From the NCBI GenBank assembly GCA_033297205.1, contig MU859311.1:1-34886 (forward strand): 34,886 nt of DNA, written 5' to 3'. A program made the translations under genes and the position numbers. Source of the DNA: Pseudoneurospora amorphoporcata. Taxonomy: Eukaryota; Ascomycota; Sordariomycetes; Sordariales; Sordariaceae. Positions 11,421 to 20,924 of the stretch are shown one piece after another; position 1 is the stretch's first letter, and every line of letters begins with the position of its first letter. The notes below the pieces were generated by a model. It was not told the DNA's origin and did not search any database. It saw only the letters and a program-made list of their open reading frames with translations.

Positions 11421-14400
11421 TCATACAGGTACGTTATCCTCATCGTAATCATTATTAAAGTCTTCTGCCTCCGCCGCTTATAGCTATATCTCTAATCTAT
11501 TTGGCGGTCCTGGTTGTTCTGAGTATCGGTCATAGAAGGTCTTAAGTAAGCTGGCTGAGTTTTTGAAGTTGCGAGCGTCGTAGTATCCTAAATCTGGATT
11601 GCAACCCTTCTAGCTGGCCCAATATTGAAGTCTTCCGTAGTAAATCCGTGACGCTAATACTTTCTCTACTTCCCATTTAATGTCGTTGCTAATGTACTCG
11701 CTGGGCGGCTTCTTTATATATTGTTCTAGTAACAGGTTATCAAGATACTTCCTTAGGCGATTTACGTAAAAGACGTTAGTCCCTCGCTACCCATCTAGGA
11801 CCTCTAGGCGGTACGAGTGCCTATGCTTTCCCACGATCTTAAACCATCTGCTGGTAACTAGAAAGTCAAGCTTCTAGCTGGGCCTATCGAAGAGCTGATT
11901 GCGCTTAATAATGAATACCTTATCTCTGACGTTAAAATCTAGCACACGACGGTACTAGTTGGCCTATCTGGCCATCCGGGCTTATGCAGCCGTCATTAGT
12001 TCTCGGGCCTTCGTAACGTATCCTTGTATCCTTTTAATTAAATCTTACGCGTTCCCCCTACTAAGTCTTTCCCTTACGGAAAGTCCTGTTAGATTATTGT
12101 AAGAGGCCCAATTGAAGGTCCCAGGCATTGGGAATCCTCGTAGCACCTCGTGCGGCTGCAATCCTCCTAGGCTTTCGTATAGCATACCTATTTGTACTGC
12201 GTCTATAGCTAGGATGACCTCTAACCAGTTATCTTAGAAGTAGTTCACGAAGGGCCGTAGCCTCTAGTCTAAGTATTTGTTCATAATCTCAACTTACCTG
12301 CCATCTAGCTATACCCAAAGGAGGCCAGCTTCCATTTAATATTAAGGATCTTAGCTAGTTCGTTAGTAAAGTCTATAATAAACTAAGAACCCCAGTCCGA
12401 CACCACTTCCCTAGGTAGACTGTAAATTTAGTAAGGTCCTTCGTAATACATACGCGCCGCATCTCTAGTAGTAGCGGTAGTATAGTAGGGTATTATCTAT
12501 ATAGCCTTACTTAGCCAGTCGATTATAACCAGGGCATTATCAAACTCATATCGGTCCTTAGGTATTGACTTGAAGTCTATAGCGAGGCAAGTCTAGCCTC
12601 GTTCTGGAATGGAGAGAGGGTATAATTCTCCGGACGTCTTGTCGCGAGGAACCTTCGAGGTATAGCACATTATACAGTTGGCAACGTATTGATCAACGTC
12701 CCCTATCATTCCAAGCTACTAATATTACGCTGTGACTAGTCGTTTTATTTTATTACAGCCAGGGTATGCTGTAATAATCTTCAAGTAGAGCTCACGTATC
12801 ACTTGTACTCTTAAAATGCCAGGTAGTATTACTATTTTGCTGTGATGGGTCAGGATCTTGTTATAGACAATAAGCTAATACCTGTTCTCCCTCCGACAAG
12901 CTATATTTCGATAGATTTCGAGCTCGATATACGTTTTATTCTCGAGGATCAACTTATCTAATAGGAGATAACCTTCTAGGAGCTCCTCCCTGGAAAGAGG
13001 TTTACGTCCCTCCGGCTCCTTTATAACCCTAGGATTAACTTTTATAACTACGGAGTCGATAGTTAAAATAAATGAGGGGACGTAGCTAATAGTGTTGATG
13101 GATGGAGCGTCGGCGGAATAAGTTATCGTTCCGTCTTCGAGGGTTTTAAAGATACGAATAGTCTGATAGGCTTCCCGTTTCGCCTTTTGAGTTTTTAGAT
13201 CTTTAGATTTTCGTAATAGGGCGTCGGCGGCGCTGTTATTTTTCCCAGGCTGGTAGGTAATAACGAAGTAGTATTGGGCTAGGAATTTTGCCTATCCGGC
13301 TTGACGGAGATTTAATAGTCGCTTCGTATTGAAGTATTTGAGCGCTTTATAGTCAGTAACTACTAGAAAAGAAGTTTGTAACCCTACCAATTCCGACCTC
13401 TAATATTGAAGGGCCCTTACAATCGCTATTAGTTCCTTATCGTATATAGAATAGTTGTGCTTTGCCCTATGTATAGTCTTTAAGAAGAAGGTAATAGGTC
13501 TCCAATCCTCATCAGCTTCTTAGAAAAGTACCCTAGCTACAATACCGTCCAACGCGTCGGTCTCTATCTAGGTAGGGCAGTCGTATTAGAAGTGATTTAG
13601 AATCAGTGCGCTCAGTAGCCGTCGTTTGAGTTCTTCGAAGGCAACTTAACAATCCTTAGACTAGCTATATTCCTCGCCCTTTTTCGTAGGGGCGATTAGC
13701 GGCTTTGCTATTCGGCTATAGTCTTTAACGAACTTCTGGTAGAAATTGCAAAAGCCTAAGAAGGACTAAACGCCTTGAACGTTCGTAGGGACCTTCCAAT
13801 CTTTCACGACCGTGATCTTCTAGGGATCGACAGCCACACCGTCCTTCCTGATAATAAACCCTAAGAATTTAGTCCTCTCTACATAAAATTCACACTTGTC
13901 TAGGTCAGCTTGCAACCTTGTCGCTTCCAGGCGAGCTAGAACCTTCTTGACGTAAACGTTGTATTCCTCTAGGGTGTTGGAGAAGATTAGGATATTATCG
14001 ATGTAGGCGTTGTAGAACTCGTCCAAATACCCTATCAAAGTGTTATTAATATATCTTTAGAAGGTGGATAGTCAATTTCTCAAGCCGAACGGTAATACCT
14101 TATATTTATAAGCCTCGTATTGGGTCTTAAAGGTCATCAACTCCTCGTTACTTAGATGTATACAGATGTGATAAAATGTTTGACGAATGTTAATTTTCGT
14201 AAAGACTTTCGCCTAGTTGATCCAGGCGATCATTTCTTCGATAAGCGGGAGCGGATACCAGTCTTTTCGTGTTATAGCGTTGAGTTTACAGTAGTCTACA
14301 TAGAATCGGAGCTCTCCGTTAGCCTTGAGAGCGAAAAGAATAGAGGCTGCCTAGGGAGCTAAGCTGCTCTCAATAAATCCTTTGGCCAAGGCTTCATTGA

Positions 14401-15650
14401 TATACTTGTGGTACGCCTCTAGTTCGTTAAGTGTTATCTTATAAAGGGGACTGTAGCCTAGATCTTCTGGCCGGGCGCCCTCTTCTAGTTCGATTTTATA
14501 ATTACTAGGTCAGTAGTCGAATAATATATCAGACTGTTTTTTGCTAAAGACATTTAGGTATTAATAGGCATAGTCGGACACCTCCCGTCTTGCCCTTTCC
14601 CTCAACTCTGCCTTATCCTCTTACAACACTTAGTCTTTTCTTTTCTAATCCTCAATAAACCAGTCTAACTCGTACAAACTCATCACTCCTATATATTCCC
14701 GCTCATAGAACTTAAAGAAAGCGTCGGCGCCCACAACCGCTAGGTCGTCGTAGTGCTTATACTAGCCTACTCTGTCTCTCTTTAACCAGTAGCGCCCATG
14801 GGCATCCTCCTCTTATAGCGGATCGTTCGCTCGTTCTGCCTCGAGTATAGCGATATACTCTCTTCGTAATAGAAGGTCAGAATCCGGTTATTAAAGAGCG
14901 TGCTGTCCGTAAAGCTCTCTTTCCATTTTGACGAGTTCTTCCACCTCGCTTTTCTAGATGGGCCGGACCTTCAAGGTCTTGAAAAGCTCCGTTAATCGTG
15001 TCTTAGGTGGGGGGAATAGTATTGGAGATGCGGATATCTCTTCCAACTCCTAGATCTGTTAATTAATCCTCTTTAACGTTTTTACGCGTTGCCTTGCTAA
15101 TTTTACTAAATCTTCTTATTCTTCTTTCAACTCTTCTTCCTTGTTTTAGGGGAAGATCAACCGTCGGTTGACCACGTCGATTAACAACTGGTGCCGCTGT
15201 ATCTAATGTCTGCTAAGGATCAGGTCATGTTTGGAGTTAATAATAATCATTACCTCGTTTGGGAGGATTCGGTTCTAAACCTGTAAAGTGCCCTGTAAGT
15301 AGAGCTGGATCGTTTCGCTATATTGTCCGTTATAGCCTTCCACGGCGTGTAGTTTGAACCTATGTAATTGTTCGATCTATAAGGTCTTAATGAGTTGTTC
15401 TGCGAAGTTTTTGCTTACGAAGATATGCCTATTTGCTCCTGAATTAATAAGTGTATTTGCGGTAGATAGTGATTTGCCTTTATTTGCTATGGTATAGGAG
15501 GTAAGCAACACTTTTCCGCTTAGGTAACTATTTAGAAAATCTTTATCTACTTCCGTTCTCTTAGCAATTTCTTTTGGGTCTGTTCTAGGACAGATGCTTA
15601 TTAATTCTACCCCAGGGAGAGAGTTTATAGTACCTAGGGTAGCTAGTTTT
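11421..15650 (-). pseudogene. Element B pro-pol: protease, RT, RNase H, integrase, chromodomain (degenerate)
   Basis: Read on the minus strand. The protease active site reads LINSGA at 15451-15434 (Asp to Asn). RT spans about 14520-13700, with the YxDD box as YIDN at 14005-13994. RNase H lies at about 13560-13270. The integrase zinc-binding region is near 12740-12660 (C-I-M-C present), the DDE core at about 12590-12250 with SDWG at about 12402-12391. A clear chromodomain lies at 11690-11520 (WEVEKVLASRIYYGRLQYW, then a Trp codon changed to TAG). The probable end is the TGA at 11423-11421. Many TAG/TAA stops; non-functional. Confidence 0.9.
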
Positions 15651-18127
15651 CCGCCTTCGCGGGCTTCTCGGCATCCTCCTTCTCAATTTTGCGAGCGAAC
15701 TAGTTGACGAGTTCGTTAATGCGGCTAGAGTTATTACGTTTATTAGGGCAATCGCGGAAGCGATGACCGGTCTGCTTGTAGACGAAACACTTGTCCTCCT
15801 CGAGTAGCTTACGTACTTCGTCCTTTGATATTTAGGGAGGACGGTGGGAGCTACTCGAGCCCTTGGTTGCGGATGAAGAAGAAGAACCAGAATTGGCGAA
15901 TCCCTTAGCTTTGTTAAAAGTACTTGAAGACGATGACGAAGAAGATAATCCCTTACTATTGTTACTGTTTTCTTTTCCCTTCTCTTTTTGCTTGCTCTTC
16001 TATAGGCGTTGGCTATTTTCTATACACTTCTTTGCTATACGGACAAAGGTGGTGAAGTTGACCGTATCCTCGCCGTAGCCGAAAAGCAAGGCGTTCTAGA
16101 TGTTAGTGGGGAATTTCTAGTTGAATTCCTACTTCTAGGTATTAATGGGACGATTGTATTCTCCCGCCATGCGGACGAAGGCGTTCCAGAACTCTTGGAA
16201 GTTTTGGTTTATCTTGAAAGCGAGCTCGTTGAATTCGAGGATCGCCTTCTGCTTTCGGTTGTGATCGTAATACTCGTTCTTCAAATGATCCAACAGCTGC
16301 TGGGAAGTCTTAATGTAGTGGGGACTATCGCCCAGGTAGGGTTCTAGGTCTTGGGCGGCCTTGCCGGCCGTACGATTCTCGATGTACATTTTTTTAGCTT
16401 CATCATTATAGAAGTGATCGGCATTAAGCTTGAGCTTATTCTGGATACGGCGATACTAGACGTCAAAGGAGATAGTATCTTTATCCTTTTTGTTGTGAAA
16501 GTACGAGGGATCCTTCTTTTTTGCTGACAAACGTTTAGTATTAGTGGTAGAGAGGTTGGATGCTAGTATATCCTTACGGTCGGATTTATTATCGCCGTTG
16601 TCACAGCGGTGGCAGACCACTACACTAACTAGGCCATGTTCCTGTAAAAGGATACAAGTAACTGAAGCTGGCAATTCGGTCGCTCAAGTGGTCTTATATA
16701 GTTTGTCCTAGAAGAGGCACCCGAGTGCATTCCGTGACAGCCGTAGTGCGAGCGGACATTCTGCAAGGTCTCCTCGATAGTAATCCTCTTCTTCTGCTTG
16801 TGCAGCTCTAAGTTTTCTTTAGTAAGACGCGCGATCACAGCGTTCAGATTAGCAATCTCGCCCTCTTTAATCGCCACCTCTATACCCAACTCTTCAGCCT
16901 CTGCTTTAACGGCCACGAGGGTATTCTTAGTCTCGGCCAGTTCGTTCTTAACCTCATCCAACTTAGCTAAGAGCCTAAGACAATTGTGGTAGCCGTTTAA
17001 GGACGTAGGTAACCAACTACGACAGCGCTCAGGCAACGGGCTTCGATAGCCAGAAGGTAAATTGTCGCATCCTAGTAACAAGCTACAGCGGTGGTCGGGA
17101 GAGGGGCTCCGGTCGTCGTACGAACCCTGAAGGTTAGGACGAGAGCTGTTATTCTCCAAATACTCGTTTTTGGCACGGGCACGTATACCTATAGCAGCGA
17201 CCAACTTATCAAGACCTAGCTAAACTTCCTCTTGAAAATTATAGATCTTCTTACGGAGCATTACATTCTCGCGTCGCAGAGGCTCAGGGTCGTTTTCTAT
17301 GTTCTTTCGAGAGCTAGTATTGGTAATAGTGTTCTCCAAGAGGACAGTCTTCTTTTTAAGCTCAATATTCTCATCCTCGGCTGCTTTCTTATAGTTGAAG
17401 AAGTTCATAGCGTATTCGTACATCTTTCTAAAGTTAGTATTTAGGTTAATAGCAATAATCTAATATCCACGCTGCTAAGCCAGAGTAGCTTCAGCAAGGA
17501 TAACCCTCAACTTAATTTTCTAAAAGATTGCTTCGAGACCAGCGAGGTCCTAGCAGATATCCATAAAGGTAGCAAGTTTACGAGCAGCGGGCCCATACGA
17601 GATTCGTCGCGTTGGAAATACTCGGACCAATACTCTTTTCCAATAGTCGTCAAGAGGCGGAAGGCGAAGGATAGTCCATCGCCCTTCTTCGAGTAATACT
17701 TCACGATTGCGCTAATCTTCGCATACAGGAACGCGTACAGGTCTTCTTTCTTGAAAGTGTAACGCACGTTGGCCATCTTGTCAGTAACTTCCTAGTTGAA
17801 AAACGCAATAGCTTCCTTGACGTTATTCGGGGCTTCTTCATCCTCGAGGTTAAATATATCGAGGGTTTTAGATTGGGCGTCCCATTTGTCTTTAATAGTC
17901 ATAATATTCAAGGATCGGTGACGAAAGGCGTCATTCTATTCGACAACTAACTCCGGCGTAATCGGGACGTCGTCGATGTCAAAGACAACTTGCTCAGCGG
18001 CAACCTTGTCTTTCTAGGCCCGTATGGCCTGTTTCTGAGCCTCACTAGCTTGAGCGCTCTCCTCAACAGTTACCTTCGACTGCTTGGGTGCGGCCTTGGC
18101 TGACTTTTCCTTAGGGGTGTATGCCAT
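15650..18127 (-). pseudogene. Element B gag: long Gag with coiled coil, capsid and CCHC knuckle (degenerate)
   Basis: Starts at an ATG (18127-18125) reading MAYTPKEKSAK. An N-terminal globular part follows (…MANVRYTFKKEDLYAFLYAK at 17776 downward). Then come charged heptad-rich segments: ELKKKTVLLENTI at about 17360 and a long coiled coil of Leu/Glu/Lys heptads at about 16965-16790. A capsid-like domain lies at 16389-16135 (…LLDHLKNEYYDHNRKQKAI…) and a zinc knuckle at about 15800-15755 (CFVYKQTGHRFRDC, with the second Cys changed to Tyr). Interrupted by TAG stops and frame breaks. Apparent plus-strand frames at 15863-16347 are its antisense. Confidence 0.85.
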
Positions 18128-18272
18128 CGCGACGGGATCGTTGCGAGCAGTGCAACCGATTAACAGTCACGATGCGATATAGTAACCGAATGCAATCGGT
18201 ATAGTTCTGGCTTTTCAAAGTAATGAGATGTTTGATTTCCTCCTTAGAAAGTATAAAGATTGATCTTGTAAT

Positions 18273-18503
18273 TATCACGAGCGACGTGGTTATAAGAGAT
18301 AAGCTAAACACGTTGATTTTAGGTCTATAGTAGAATTACAAGATGGAGAAGAAAAGAGGGAAACGTACAAAGGCGCGCCACGAGCCGAGGGTTTTACTCC
18401 GAGGCCTTGGTGCCCTATGCGCGCAGCACGACCTCACGTGCCTTGGCGATGCCCTATCGTAGACCAAGTCTATGGACTGGATCCATCCGCCAGTACCATA
18501 ACA
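18273..18503 (-). repeat. 5' LTR of element B
   Basis: 231 bp, same length as the partner at 10996-11226 without indels. On the plus strand it begins TATCACGAGC, where the partner has TGTCACGAGC (a G-to-A change in the terminal dinucleotide), and ends CCATAACA. Confidence 0.92.
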
Positions 18504-18637
18504 TAAAGAATAAGCATTCGAACGTTTTATAAATTATTAATGAATAGGCAATAATAAATATTAAAAGTCTAAAATTAAATAGAAGACTGGTAACCTTACT
18601 TAAGAATTCGTTAATAATATTATTAATTATAAGTACT
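18504..18637. other. AT-rich relic between element B and the solo LTR
   Basis: Continuation of the AT-rich target sequence seen left of element B. No features seen. Confidence 0.5.
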
Positions 18638-19038
18638 TGTGACGAACGGCAGTCTGATCTACCTAAGTGGGATAGCTGAAGGTAAAGACTATCAGTGCTG
18701 TTCAGTGAAGCCAAAAGCTTCACAACAAGTATGGTAGCGTTATACGTGTCTCGATGATAAAGATCAATTGACTACTGTCGAACTATCTGACAATCTGAGT
18801 TCTCCAGTCGTTCCTTTATACTTCATACCTTTTCCTGACTCCCTAGCCTAGGAGTGTCTGCTCACGATAGTGTTCCGCTCACTGGTGAGCACTTGCTCAC
18901 CGTGAGCACCGTGCATCCTATAAGCTCGTGCATGCTTGGGTGCCTTTCCTAGTTTCTGAGGGTTACACTAGCTTCCTTGGGTGGGGCTGTCAGGTCCCGT
19001 AGATTTGGGCGACCCCTGCGTCGCTCAAGTTCGTAACA
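18638..19038. repeat. Solo LTR with intact 5 bp target duplication
   Basis: 401 bp, begins TGTGACGAAC and ends GTTCGTAACA, which are near-perfect inverted termini. It is flanked by GTACT on both sides (18633-18637 and 19039-19043), a perfect 5 bp target-site duplication as for Ty3/gypsy integration. No internal coding sequence, so it is the product of LTR-LTR recombination. It is clearly less TpA-rich than its surroundings. It shares the final 30 bases (27 identical) with the LTR of element A, though the rest does not align by eye. Confidence 0.92.
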
Positions 19039-19043
19039 GTACT

Positions 19044-19380
19044 ATTTCTAATAGTTTTACCACAACTACTTAAATAAACTAATACTTCTAAAAGTCTAAA
19101 AGGTTTTCGACCGCTTTACTACTGCTAATACCTTAGTACTAATACCAGCTATCCTTGAACTACTATAGCGCTACTCTAATTATTTAATATAGTAGGAAAC
19201 AGCCGCTGCTATAAAAGATAGAACGTAGAAGGATATAGAGGAAAGTTTATATCTAGCGTTTAATTGGGTATTTTAAAAGTTAATAAACGTTTACAAAAAT
19301 GAAAAACTATATGAAGGATTTTAAATCTATTATTTTACGTATATATAGATTTTTAGTTCTACAAGCTTTTTTTGAAGAGG
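19044..19380. pseudogene. RIP-mutated relic with a faint coding trace (unidentified)
   Basis: AT-rich. One plus-strand frame from 19124 to about 19340 reads as protein-like sequence (LVLIPAILELL, then EETA/AAIKDRT and NVYKNEKLYEGF blocks) interrupted only by TAG/TAA, as a mutated transposase or polyprotein might. I do not recognise a family. It could also be chance. Confidence 0.3.
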
Positions 19381-19439
19381 AATGGTATTATAAGGTTAGA
19401 CTTATAATATACTATACTATATTAACCTTATATATGCTG

Positions 19440-19640
19440 TGCTGACTAGAGCCTAGAATTCTAGCTACGCTATATCCTCGTTACGTACAGCTTTACGTGC
19501 CCGCACACGGTCTAGCTATAGGGCTCTTGCTTATAGCCAGACCTCCGCACACTTCTCCCTTCCTCTCCCTCATACAACAACGTATATCCCATCATACCTC
19601 CTACAGTGCCCTCTTACCCCATAATACTATCTAAGTAGTC
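19440..19640. repeat. LTR-like relic related to the LTR of element A
   Basis: Sequence at 19505-19615 follows the same plan as 5448-5545: a stem-loop (GGTCTAGCTATA 19509-19520 pairing with TATAGCCAGACC 19532-19543), then CCGCACAC, a CT-rich TTCCCTTCCTCTCC tract, CTCATACAAC and ACGTAT. Ends were not resolved and no internal region adjoins it. Confidence 0.6.
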
Positions 19641-19763
19641 TACGTAACCTTATAGCACTTTTACGTTGATAAAAGTGACGATGTGCATATAGGTATCTAT
19701 ATGGGGATGGGTCACACTGTTAGCAAATTTCTCTGCTGTCCCAGATTATTTTACCGGCCCACA

Positions 19764-19802
19764 TTTTTTCCACCCCCTCTCTTATGGAGAGGGGGTAAAA
19801 AA
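19764..19802. repeat. Strong hairpin: T6…CCCCCTCTC / GAGAGGGGG…A6
   Basis: TTTTTTCCACCCCCTCTC is followed after TTAT by the near-reverse complement GGAGAGGGGGTAAAAAA, with a 2-nt gap in one arm. It lies at the transition from TE-derived sequence to gene space. It could be a transcription-stop-like hairpin, a MITE remnant or a simple palindrome; function unknown. Confidence 0.6.
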
Positions 19803-20363
19803 CGGTCCGCCGCACCGCAACCCCCGAGTAACTCCCGTCCCGCCGTCATCGCACCCCCGTGCCGCGTGCGAAGATTTTTTCGGAGCATGTGCAACTGAAT
19901 TGGGTGCATCTGGCTGCAGCGACGGCTCGACGCTCCATGGTGGGGCAAAGTGCAAACTGCTACGTGTAAATGATTGGACAGGAGCGCTCAATGTCCCAAG
20001 AAATTGCGGCTGCCGTTCGCGACTTCTTCGCTACAATGGCGGGGCACGAGTCCATGGCAGGAACTGCAAGTGCAACCGCTTGTGAAGTTGTGAATGGGAC
20101 TACTGACAACTGACCATTCACCGTCCGTGACGGACGGACCATCAAAGGCTTTCTCCTCCACCAACTTTTCTATCATCACATTACCAATCGCCAAGTCTAG
20201 AACACATATCAACGAACACCGCTTGTGTCATATTTTACACAAACAAACGATTATCCAAACACGTCTTACGCTTTCCCGAAAGCAGTCAGCCCAAGACGTC
20301 CCTTCGCGCTCTCAGCCCTAGCAGATACTCTTGGCCCATCAACAAGCCAGCCCAGTCGACACT
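19803..20363 (+). promoter_or_regulatory. Upstream region of RPC17
   Basis: GC-rich intergenic sequence without a supported gene. It contains a perfect palindrome, CCGTCCG-TGA-CGGACGG, at 20121-20137, about 230 bp before the start codon. The inverted CGG half-sites resemble the kind of site bound by fungal Zn2Cys6 regulators, but binding is only a guess. Confidence 0.4.
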
Positions 20364-20893
20364 ATGAAGATCCTTGAAGGCCAGAGCAACCTGCTTTCAA
20401 ACCATGAGGTCTATGAGCATATCCTGGAGCAACAGAAAAAGAACAGGTCCAAGGACAGGAGAGTGCCTCCAAACCAGTTTACTCTCACCAAGGATGTAAG
20501 CATGCCTTCCATTTTGATCAGTGTGAACATGCCCAACCTGACCCAGAACAGCTCTTGACCTGTCTCCGAACCAAGCCTGGCCCGTTGGCCAACCAGGACA
20601 AGACCCATCAGTACAGCACGGAAGCGTTGTATGAGCTCTTCAAGAAGCTTCGTGAGGCTAACCTCCAGAGTGATCTCTCGAAAGGCGAGATGCTCATGAT
20701 CGTCAACCTTCGGCCCACCAACATTGCAGTTCTTAGTACGGTCGTTGAAGATATGTTGGAGCGCTTTACCGAGGACGAGCAGCAAAAGATCATTGACATC
20801 ATCACCGAGACCCTCGGCTTCGACGAACCCGCAGAGGCCGCGGAAGGAGAAGAATACGATGAGGACGCAGAACCCTCCATTGAGAACTCTTGA
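20364..20893 (+). CDS. RPC17: RNA polymerase III subunit RPC9/Rpc17 (2 exons)
   Basis: Encodes the Pol III stalk subunit (yeast Rpc17, human CRCP/RPC9), the partner of Rpc25. In this family it takes part in TFIIIB contact and initiation at tRNA and 5S genes. Exon 1 is 20364-20495 and exon 2 is 20552-20893, with a 56 bp intron (GTAAGC…AACAG, branch-like CTGAC). The protein is 157 aa, close to the 161 aa of yeast Rpc17. The start MKILEGQSNLLSNHEVYEHI matches the family N-terminus (helical 'MKIL…NYEVY'). Residues 45-135 form the HRDC-like helical domain (LREANLQSDLSKGEMLMIVN, then NLRPT), and the C-terminus is acidic. The ATG at 20364 is chosen because the frame upstream has only a TTG. It converges on the Rho-like gene, with stops 31 bp apart. 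Confidence 0.88.
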
Positions 20894-20924
20894 ACGGCCG
20901 GACATAACGACAGCTTTCAGTAAC

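Larger units (their letters stand above)
10996..18503 (-). mobile_element. Element B: full-length degenerate Ty3/gypsy chromovirus
   Basis: About 7.5 kb element transcribed leftwards, flanked by two direct 231 bp LTRs. On the minus strand the order is gag (coiled coil, capsid, CCHC), protease, RT, RNase H, integrase and chromodomain. All coding parts are broken by TAG/TAA stops. The flanking 5-mers are CGAAG (10991-10995) and TAAAG (18504-18508), which differ only by two transitions and so could be a mutated target-site duplication. In element orientation a purine tract (AAGAGGGTAA) abuts the 3' LTR at 11227-11236. Confidence 0.93.

Noticed and set aside
15863..16347. Plus-strand frames rich in Glu/Asp/Leu
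   Set aside because: They are antisense to the gag of element B, where capsid and zinc-knuckle motifs read on the minus strand.
20331..20363. Upstream extension of RPC17 (TTG start)
   Set aside because: No ATG in frame; the ATG at 20364 gives the family's usual MKIL N-terminus.
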